Shown in pieces: positions 58,567-64,000 of a DNA stretch of 64,000 nucleotides. Below the pieces are notes generated by a model. It saw only the letters and a program-made list of their open reading frames with translations. It was not told where the DNA came from and made no database searches. Every line of letters begins with the position of its first letter. Within the stretch, counting starts at the first letter, position 1. The DNA comes from Bacillota bacterium (GTDB taxonomy: Bacteria > Bacillota_I > Bacilli_A > RF39 > UBA660): assembly GCA_015059405.1 (NCBI GenBank), contig SVAL01000007.1, positions 1-64,000 on the forward strand, given 5' to 3'. The translations under genes were made by a program, and so were the position numbers.

Positions 58567-59706
58567 TCACCCGTTTTCTTCTATGTCTTGATATAATGTA
58601 ATATCTTCCTTAACTTTAAAGAATATTACCATCTCTATTGTACTATTTTTTGGGGTTGTTTTCAATTTCTTTTCTAGTAAAATATTATTTTCTTCCTTTA
58701 CTATTGTTAGTATTTTTTCTTTAGCTAATTGAAATGCTTTTAGATCAAGTTCTTCATTTGTATATATTTGATCAATATTAATTATTTTTTGATTATTTTC
58801 AAGACTTATCTTAAATGGAAGTACATTACTTTTTAGAGTTTTTTCACTTGTTATAAATTCATTATAGTCTTTAAATAATGCATATCTCTTATTAAAAATA
58901 GTAAATGATATATTCTTTTTATATTCTTTTGTATATATAGTTTCTTTATAGTTATATGGTACTTCTACTATTACTTGATACCAAGTTTCAGCATATACCT
59001 TACCTTCTGCGCACACTCTATTTTTTTCTTCATCATTTTTAGTAATAATTCCACTAATTAAAATATCGCCTTTTTTCACGTAGTCATTTACGGTTTTTAT
59101 TACTTCTCCTTTAGACGAAGTAATATTCATAATTATTCCTGTTTTTTTGGCAATTATATTTCTGGGACTGCATTTATCTTTTTCTGTTTTTATGATTCTT
59201 TCTTCTACTCTTACTATGTATTTAGTACCAACTCTTTCTATTTCTAACCACTCTAATTTATCTTTGTTATTTTCTAATATATTATTTATTATTACTTGTC
59301 TTTTTTTAAAATCCTTCATAAAAGTATATTTTTTTATACCATTTACTTTTAGTTGTCGTTCAACTAAATTATATATTTCTTCATTTTTGGTATCTATTTC
59401 TATTTCAAAAGTTATATTACAAAGTATATTTAATAAAACTATTCCTAAAAGAATACATATAAAAAAAATATTATACTTTTTAATAATATCTTTTATTTTG
59501 TTTATTCCATATAAATTTGTAATATATATTTTATAAATAGTTTTTACTTTACTTAATTTCTTATAATTATTTGAATCTATTTTTACATATACTATTTTAT
59601 CTATAAACTTTATTTCTTCAAAATATATTCCTAAATTATATAATTGTTTAATAAATCTTTTTACATCTTTACCTTCTATTTTTAATTCATAATAATTATT
59701 AAACAT
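58567..59706 (-). CDS. yqfD: Sporulation protein YqfD
   Basis: The 379-residue protein has an N-terminal soluble part, one membrane helix (YNIFFICILLGIVLLNILC, near residue 80), and an extracytoplasmic domain with the YqfD pattern, including EIERVGTKYIVRVEERI and SSKGEVIKTVNDYVKKGDILISG. In Bacillus yqfD is sigma-E-controlled and needed for sporulation. The start at 59706 has GAGATAGGTGATAAAG upstream and overlaps yqfC by 8 bases. TGA is used as the stop. Confidence 0.92.
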   Translation of the reverse strand: MFNNYYELKIEGKDVKRFIKQLYNLGIYFEEIKFIDKIVYVKIDSNNYKKLSKVKTIYKIYITNLYGINKIKDIIKKYNIFFICILLGIVLLNILCNITFEIEIDTKNEEIYNLVERQLKVNGIKKYTFMKDFKKRQVIINNILENNKDKLEWLEIERVGTKYIVRVEERIIKTEKDKCSPRNIIAKKTGIIMNITSSKGEVIKTVNDYVKKGDILISGIITKNDEEKNRVCAEGKVYAETWYQVIVEVPYNYKETIYTKEYKKNISFTIFNKRYALFKDYNEFITSEKTLKSNVLPFKISLENNQKIINIDQIYTNEELDLKAFQLAKEKILTIVKEENNILLEKKLKTTPKNSTIEMVIFFKVKEDITLYQDIEENG

Positions 59707-59941
59707 CTTTATCACCTATCTCAATATTTAAAATATCACCTTCTATTAGTATTTCTTTATTTAATAGTTTTTTTACTGTTAAAGAGTTCCCTTTAATTAT
59801 AATTCTTCCTAATGAACTTGATAAAGATATTCTATTTTCTGACATAGAGAAAAGCTCTATATAATTAACTATATTGGCTTTATTTTTAGTTATATTTATT
59901 CTAAATTCATCATCTTTAATATAATTAACTATACCTCTCAT
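59699..59941 (-). CDS. yqfC: Sporulation protein YqfC
   Basis: The 80-residue protein matches the YqfC family by length, beta-rich content (SSSLGRIIIKGNSLTVKKL) and position before yqfD. AGGTGATTTT precedes the ATG. It is thought to act with YqfD in sporulation. Confidence 0.88.
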   Translation of the reverse strand: MRGIVNYIKDDEFRINITKNKANIVNYIELFSMSENRISLSSSLGRIIIKGNSLTVKKLLNKEILIEGDILNIEIGDKDV

Positions 59942-59984
59942 AAAATCACCTAATTAATTATATTAATTTTTTAGTTCTATATAA

Positions 59985-60009
59985 CAAAAAAAGAAGACAT
60001 AAGTCTTCT
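59985..60009 (-). terminator. Terminator after yqeY
   Basis: Stem AGAAGAC / GTCTTCT with a 4-base loop and TTTTTTTGTT on the minus strand, at the yqeY stop. Confidence 0.85.
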
Positions 60010-60451
60010 ATGATAATTTATTTTTAATAATTTCACTAACTTGTTTCATATCAGTTTTACCTTTTAATAAAGGTGTAACTTCTCTCATGATTAATCCCAT
60101 ATCTTTTCCTGATGTTGGATTAATTTTTGCAAATGCTGCATCAATAATAGCATTTACTTCTTCGCTAGTTAATTGTTTTGGTAAGTAATCATTTAAAATT
60201 ATTACTTCTTCTTTAGTTTTGTCTGCTAGATCTTGTCTTCCAGCTTTTTCAAATTCACTGATTGAATCGTTACGCATTTTAATTTGTTTACCAACACAAT
60301 CAATTAATAATTCTTCATTTAATTCTTTTTTATTATTGATATGTTCTAGTTGCATAGCCCCTTTTACCATTCTTAATACAGTTAATCTTTCTTTATCTTG
60401 TGCTTTCATTGCTGTAATCATATCTTGATTAAATTTTTCTAATAAGTTCAT
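60008..60451 (-). CDS. yqeY: GatB/YqeY domain protein
   Basis: The 147-residue protein has the YqeY layout: FNQDMITAMKAQDKERLTVLRMVKGAMQ, then ISEFEKAGRQDLADKTKEEVIILNDYLPKQL and a C-terminal SGKDMGLIMREVTPLLKGKTDMKQVSEIIKNKL domain shared with GatB. It is thought to bind tRNA. It follows rpsU, the conserved order, though a terminator separates them. Confidence 0.94.
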   Translation of the reverse strand: MNLLEKFNQDMITAMKAQDKERLTVLRMVKGAMQLEHINNKKELNEELLIDCVGKQIKMRNDSISEFEKAGRQDLADKTKEEVIILNDYLPKQLTSEEVNAIIDAAFAKINPTSGKDMGLIMREVTPLLKGKTDMKQVSEIIKNKLS

Positions 60452-60491
60452 ATTTTCATCTCCTTAGCTTATTTTATCATAAAAAGAGTAC

Positions 60492-60513
60492 AAAAAAAAG
60501 TGCTTGTGCACTT
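60492..60513 (-). terminator. Terminator after rpsU
   Basis: Stem AAGTGC / GCACTT with a 4-base loop and eight T on the minus strand, 5 bases after the rpsU stop. Confidence 0.8.
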
Positions 60514-60517
60514 AATT

Positions 60518-60718
60518 TTAATATCCTCTATTGTTTGCTCTATTTCTTTTTTGAGTGTTTTTGATACCAGCTTTCTTAGCTTCTCTTCTTCTAATTCCTG
60601 GTTTGTCATAACATTCTCTTTTACGACATTCAGAAGGGACTCCGTCTCTTGCTACTTTTTGTTTAAATCTTTTTAATGCTGCATCGATATTATTATCTTT
60701 AACAGGTGTTCTAATCAT
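60518..60718 (-). CDS. rpsU: Ribosomal protein S21
   Basis: The 66-residue basic protein of the 30S subunit has NIDAALKRFKQKVARDGVPSECRKRECYDKPGIRRREAKK, typical of S21. The longest frame starts at 60739, but the ATG at 60718 lies behind GGAGGGGAGAAT, so it is the true start. Its consensus promoter is at 60751-60779. Confidence 0.95.
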   Translation of the reverse strand: MIRTPVKDNNIDAALKRFKQKVARDGVPSECRKRECYDKPGIRRREAKKAGIKNTQKRNRANNRGY

Positions 60719-60750
60719 ATTCTCCCCTCCTTCCGTCATTACTACAAAAG

Positions 60751-60779
60751 ATTATAGCATATTGTTATTTTTTGTACAA
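60751..60779 (-). promoter_or_regulatory. Sigma-A promoter of rpsU
   Basis: TTGTAC (60779-60774), 17-base spacer ending TGC, perfect TATAAT (60756-60751) on the minus strand. Confidence 0.8.
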
Positions 60780-60850
60780 CAAAAATATCTATTTTTTTAT
60801 CTTTTTTCGACGTTTTTATTTATTTTTTTTATTTTTTTGTCATTTTTTTA

Positions 60851-61669
60851 CTATTTTTCTGACAAAAACTTTTCATTTATTTTTCTTGCATAACTGAAAT
60901 TAGACATTCTAATACATTTAATCTTTTTATTTCTAACTATAGTAGTTATTTCTTCTACTTCATTATAAATATTATTCTCACCATCAACAATTACTAATAA
61001 ATTATCTGTGCCATCTATAGTTGGCTTAATAGTAATAGTTCTATTTTCTGGGATGATAATTGAATTTAGAATATCACGATAACTTTTTGTATTAAGTGGT
61101 GCGATTGGAGTTATTTGTAGAGTATGCAAGTCATCATACACAATTGAGCCACCAAAACTTAAGTTATAAGCAGTTGATCCAATTGATGTTGATATTAATA
61201 CTCCATCACCAATATATTTTTCTAATAATTCATTATCTATTTCAATATTTAATTTAGTTGTTTTTAGATTTTTATCTCTTACTACAATTTCATTTAAAGA
61301 AAAGAATCTAGAAATATTACCATCTTTAGTTGTAATTTTAGTTTCTTGAACACCAATAGTTTGAACTGTAAAATCATTATTATTTAGTCTTTCGATAAAG
61401 ACATCGATATCATCTATTGATATTTCTTGAAGAAATCCAAGTGTACCTGCATTTACTCCAACATAATATGTTTCGCTATCAAAAACATTATTTTTTACCA
61501 TTCTTAGAAATGAACCATCGCCACCAATAGCTAGAGCTAAATCATAGCGACTATCTTCTACAACTTCAAAATTTGCGAGTTCTAATCTTGTCTTTAATAA
61601 TTCTTCTATTTCTTTACTTTTTTCGTTATTATTAGGAAAAAGTTTAATTTTATTTATTAATCGACCCAT
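60851..61669 (-). CDS. nadK: NAD kinase
   Basis: NAD kinase makes NADP from NAD and ATP. The 272-residue protein has LALAIGGDGSFLRMVKNNVF (the GGDG motif), GVNAGTLGFLQEI, GDGVLISTSIGSTAYNLSFGGSIV and APLNTKSYRDI. Its ATG overlaps the upstream NrtR-like gene by one base, so the two are coupled. Confidence 0.96.
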   Translation of the reverse strand: MGRLINKIKLFPNNNEKSKEIEELLKTRLELANFEVVEDSRYDLALAIGGDGSFLRMVKNNVFDSETYYVGVNAGTLGFLQEISIDDIDVFIERLNNNDFTVQTIGVQETKITTKDGNISRFFSLNEIVVRDKNLKTTKLNIEIDNELLEKYIGDGVLISTSIGSTAYNLSFGGSIVYDDLHTLQITPIAPLNTKSYRDILNSIIIPENRTITIKPTIDGTDNLLVIVDGENNIYNEVEEITTIVRNKKIKCIRMSNFSYARKINEKFLSEK

Positions 61670-62496
61670 TATTTATTCTTCTTATACTTAAATAATTTTG
61701 ATGGTCTATGTCCACCATCTACTCTTGTTTTATCTGTTTGTTCTACTTTTGATGCGATAATACGACGGAATGCTGGATCTAATAGTTTCTTTCCTAAAAT
61801 AACTTCATATACTTGTTGTAATTCTCCTAAAGTAAAATATTCTGGCATTAAATTAAATGCAATATCAGTATATTCTAATTTATTTTTAATTCTTGATATA
61901 CCACTTACAATTGTTAAAGGATGGTCAAATGCAATATGATCATTTTTTTCAATTGTATATTTATATCTATCTGTTGTTTGTTCTTTTAAGGTCTTTTTAA
62001 CGATAATATCAAAGTTTTCTTCACCATTATCTAAATTAACTTTAATTCTATTTTCATCTTCATCTACTTCCATATTAAACCAAGAAGCATTTTCATATAA
62101 AGTATCATCAAGTCTATTTTTATCTACTAAAGCAACGTAAGAAATACTAATAATTCTCATTCTTGGATCTCTTTTAACATCATCGAATGTATATAATTGC
62201 TCTAAATAAATATTATGTAAATTGGTTTCACGAGCTAATACTCTTTTAGCAGCTTCTTCACTAGTTTCATCTATTCCTATAAATCCACCTGGTAAACACC
62301 ATTTATTTTTGAATGGAAACTGATCTCTTTTAACTAATAAAACACTAAAATGCTTGTTATTTAACTTACGATAATTTTCTTGTTTTGATGATGCAACACT
62401 AAATATTAAGATATCTGTTGTTGCGGATAATTTTTCAAATTGACTAGAATCGTAATTTTTTAAAAATTCTTCTTCTGTTTTATATTCTTTTTCCAT
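61669..62496 (-). CDS. NrtR-like NUDIX protein with winged-helix end
   Basis: The 275-residue protein has an N-terminal NUDIX domain (FSVLLVKRDQFPFKNKWCLPGGFIGIDE) and a C-terminal winged-helix part with LMPEYFTLGELQQVYEVILGKKLLDPAFRRII. NrtR proteins are NAD-metabolism repressors that bind ADP-ribose. The NUDIX box is degenerate (AAKRVLARETNL lacks the REU Glu and one of the EE pair), which fits a sensor and not an enzyme. It is directly upstream of nadK. The ATG at 62496 has AGAGGTGTAATT upstream. Confidence 0.85.
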   Translation of the reverse strand: MEKEYKTEEEFLKNYDSSQFEKLSATTDILIFSVASSKQENYRKLNNKHFSVLLVKRDQFPFKNKWCLPGGFIGIDETSEEAAKRVLARETNLHNIYLEQLYTFDDVKRDPRMRIISISYVALVDKNRLDDTLYENASWFNMEVDEDENRIKVNLDNGEENFDIIVKKTLKEQTTDRYKYTIEKNDHIAFDHPLTIVSGISRIKNKLEYTDIAFNLMPEYFTLGELQQVYEVILGKKLLDPAFRRIIASKVEQTDKTRVDGGHRPSKLFKYKKNK

Positions 62497-62554
62497 AATT
62501 ACACCTCTTCTTATTAACAAATTGATTATAACATATAAGCTATTTTTTGTAAAT

Positions 62555-62577
62555 AAAAAACACTTTATAAGTGTTTT
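62555..62577 (-). terminator. Terminator after the GNAT gene
   Basis: Stem AAAACACTT / AAGTGTTTT with a 3-base loop and TTATTT on the minus strand, overlapping the GNAT stop. Confidence 0.8.
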
Positions 62578-63131
62578 CTTTTTTGTTTTATACTTTCTTG
62601 TTTTTTATTTAATAAATCTACTTGGTATTTGTTATAAGTTATTAAGTTATCATGTTCTCTTATTAATACTCCACCAAATTTTTCTATTGTTCTAATTGAT
62701 GGCAAATTATATGGGTATGCGGTTATTATAGGTTTAATTAGTCCTCTTTGTATCATTTCATCTTCCAATAGTTCAAGTGCTTTTAAAGCAAAATTACAAC
62801 CTTGATATTGCCTTTTTATTTCATAACCTATATTCCCAAATTTATCATCACATTCTTTATATGTTACTCTAATATGACCTATTTCGTTTATATCTTCGTG
62901 TAGAGTTAAATGATAAATATAATGACTAAAGCCTTTATTTTCAACATAAATGTCTAACTCATCTGTTGATACTATTTTAGGCAAGCTTAATAATTTATAC
63001 ATTTCCGATAATTTATTCTTTTTTCGACATAGTTCATTATATCTTTCTGGATTATCTGCGACATATAAGAAATTAGCTAGTTCTTCATCAGTTTTATCTA
63101 ATTCTTTTTTTATATCTTCAAGTCTTAACAT
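62565..63131 (-). CDS. GNAT family acetyltransferase-like protein
   Basis: The 188-residue protein has a helical N-terminal extension of about 55 residues followed by a GNAT-like domain: IGHIRVTYKECDDKFGNIGYEIKRQYQGCNFALKALELLEDEMI-type core with the RQYQGCNFALKALELL helix, and NLPSIRTIEKFGGVLI. Substrate unknown. The ATG at 63131 lies behind AAAGGGGAAATAG and is preferred over 63167. Confidence 0.82.
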   Translation of the reverse strand: MLRLEDIKKELDKTDEELANFLYVADNPERYNELCRKKNKLSEMYKLLSLPKIVSTDELDIYVENKGFSHYIYHLTLHEDINEIGHIRVTYKECDDKFGNIGYEIKRQYQGCNFALKALELLEDEMIQRGLIKPIITAYPYNLPSIRTIEKFGGVLIREHDNLITYNKYQVDLLNKKQESIKQKRKHL

Positions 63132-63174
63132 ACCTATTTCCCCTTTGAATGTGGTATATTTTAACACATTTATG

Positions 63175-63750
63175 TTATTTTGTCATCTTATTTAGTAAAA
63201 TGTATAACTCATTCCAAGTATTTATTACATCAAATTCATCAAATACTCTTTTTTCATATTTAGATTTAAATAAAATACATTTAATATTTTTATCAATTAA
63301 TTTAAAACAATTACTAGGACGATCATCAATCATTACATCTATATTATTTTCTAAACATGCACTACTCTTATCGTTTGTTTCAGTTATAATTAATTTTGTA
63401 TAATTAATTTCATTATCTTTTAAATTATTAGTAGTAGTTTCAAAAGCATTTGTATATTGTTTAGTACTACGATTAGAAATTAAATATATTTCATGTCCTT
63501 CATTTAATAATTTATCAATATAGTACTTAGCATTTTCTTTTGGTTTTAGATTTTTAGCTATCTTTTCCATATTAATATGTAAGAATTCATCTATTTCTTC
63601 TTTACTCCAATCAAACATACCACTCATTAAATATAAATCTTTGTTTATTATTCCTTTATTTCTTTTATTTTTATCTTCTTTTAAAAACTCTTCTAATAAC
63701 ACTTCATCTGTTTCTAAAATAACATTATCTATATCAATACCAATTCTCAT
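63175..63750 (-). CDS. HAD-type 5'-nucleotidase-like protein
   Basis: The 191-residue protein has HAD motifs: IGIDIDNVILETDE (nucleophile Asp and general acid Asp), YLISNRS (motif II), a later Lys, and DVMIDDRPSNCFKL (motif IV). It resembles the 5'(3')-nucleotidase group. The ATG at 63750 has TTGGTGATTTT before it; the longest frame starts upstream at 63840 without such a site. It has an extended -10 promoter. Confidence 0.85.
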   Translation of the reverse strand: MRIGIDIDNVILETDEVLLEEFLKEDKNKRNKGIINKDLYLMSGMFDWSKEEIDEFLHINMEKIAKNLKPKENAKYYIDKLLNEGHEIYLISNRSTKQYTNAFETTTNNLKDNEINYTKLIITETNDKSSACLENNIDVMIDDRPSNCFKLIDKNIKCILFKSKYEKRVFDEFDVINTWNELYILLNKMTK

Positions 63751-63765
63751 AAAATCACCAAGATA

Positions 63766-63793
63766 ATTATACCATATTTGACTTTTTAGGCAA
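63766..63793 (-). promoter_or_regulatory. Promoter of the HAD gene
   Basis: TTGCCT (63793-63788), 16-base spacer ending TGG, TATAAT (63771-63766) on the minus strand. It overlaps the opposing promoter at 63778-63807. Confidence 0.6.
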
Positions 63794-63807
63794 AAATATG
63801 ATATAAT
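63778..63807 (+). promoter_or_regulatory. Promoter of the final plus-strand gene
   Basis: TTGACT (63778-63783), 18-base spacer, TATAAT (63802-63807). A G7 run (63818-63824) lies in the leader and includes the ribosome binding site. Confidence 0.7.
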
Positions 63808-63829
63808 ATGCGCACTTGGGGGGGAATTT

Positions 63830-64000
63830 ATGGAAAACACTATGAAAAGTTTAGTTAATGAGTGTTTAATTCAACATGAAGGCGGAGAAAGCTTCTTTGA
63901 TGCGATTGATGAAAAACTTCGTGATGATAAAAAACTTATTAATTTAATGATTGATAAAGTGAAAGATAATGAAAAATTTGATTATATAATTGTTAGTGGT
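63830..64000 (+). CDS. Hypothetical protein, N-terminal part (cut by window edge)
   Basis: The frame starts at ATG 63830 behind a G-rich site (GGGGGGGAA) and runs to the right edge, giving 57 residues. The visible part is charged and helical (LINLMIDKVKDNEKF) with no recognised motif. It is divergent from the HAD gene. Confidence 0.55.
   Translation, partial: MENTMKSLVNECLIQHEGGESFFDAIDEKLRDDKKLINLMIDKVKDNEKFDYIIVSG

Noticed and set aside
63751-63840. Longer start of the HAD nucleotidase at 63840
   Set aside because: The extra 30 residues overlap two promoters and lack a ribosome binding site, while ATG 63750 has one and gives the family N-terminus.
1-64000. Mycoplasma-type genetic code (TGA as Trp)
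   Set aside because: Several genes end at TGA in the expected place (yqfD before the VanZ-like gene, yqzL), Trp is encoded by TGG, and full-length families are obtained with the standard bacterial code.
1-64000. tRNA or rRNA genes
   Set aside because: No cloverleaf-like sequence with a GTTCRANYC-type T loop and no rRNA motif were noticed in the intergenic regions; this was by eye only, so a tRNA scan would be needed to be certain.

Overview
The window is a low-GC (roughly one quarter to 30% G+C), gene-dense bacterial chromosome segment, with most genes on the minus strand. The gene set points to a member of the Bacillota, class Bacilli or a Mollicutes-adjacent gut lineage. Conserved Firmicutes blocks are present: rpsU-yqeY-yqfC-yqfD...ybeY-dgkA-cdd-era-yqzL-recO, trmD-rimM, rplS and lepA. 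Sporulation-associated genes (sspI, yqfC, yqfD, ylbJ, a SpoIIID-like regulator) suggest a spore former or a recent descendant of one. TGA is used as a stop (for example yqfD and yqzL), so the Mycoplasma code does not apply. The assignment is from gene content only; no species can be named.

Layout. 1-8 kb: accessory genes (HEAT-like fragment, UcpA-type short-chain dehydrogenase, cysS with an unusual cysteine-codon leader, an ASCH-domain protein, a protein-kinase-fold protein, an ABC exporter with degenerate ATPase motifs). 8-19 kb: the lepB/rplS/trmD/rimM translation locus, split by a tandem operon of ten paralogous genes of unknown function (9343-15338) with its own promoter. 19-36 kb: LemA, the spore protein SspI, mtaB, rsmE, miaA, a transglutaminase-like protein, a type IV pilin-like gene whose promoter spacer carries a nine-G tract, an ABC-2 transporter pair, mutL, uvrC, a NUDIX hydrolase, a YigZ-family protein, CvpA and a lytic transglycosylase. 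36-46 kb: mutS, a YlbL-type Lon/PDZ protease, ylbJ, a large repeat-bearing pilin-like surface protein, and a GspE/PilB-type ATPase with an acidic repeat tail. 46-54 kb: tmk-folA-thyA, an HD-domain protein, a HemW-like radical SAM protein, two paralogous membrane proteins, a SpoIIID-like regulator, lepA, and a strongly promoted unknown gene. 54-64 kb: the recO-to-rpsU block, then nadK with an NrtR-like NUDIX protein, a GNAT and a HAD-type nucleotidase.

Main points of interest. (1) The ten-gene paralog array inserted between trmD and rplS is the best candidate for an undescribed system. (2) Upstream of cysS there is a leader peptide with five consecutive Cys codons, two mutually exclusive hairpins and a second Cys-Cys mini-ORF whose ribosome binding site is buried in one hairpin, consistent with cysteine-sensing attenuation. 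(3) A G9 homopolymer lies exactly between the -35 and -10 boxes of the pilin promoter, a classic arrangement for phase variation. Pilus-related genes are scattered (pilin, large pilin-like protein, ATPase) and no inner-membrane platform gene or prepilin peptidase is visible here.

Starts were moved downstream of the longest ORF where a Shine-Dalgarno sequence (commonly AGGTGAT or GGAGG) clearly selects an internal codon. No tRNA, rRNA, CRISPR, transposase or integrase was seen.
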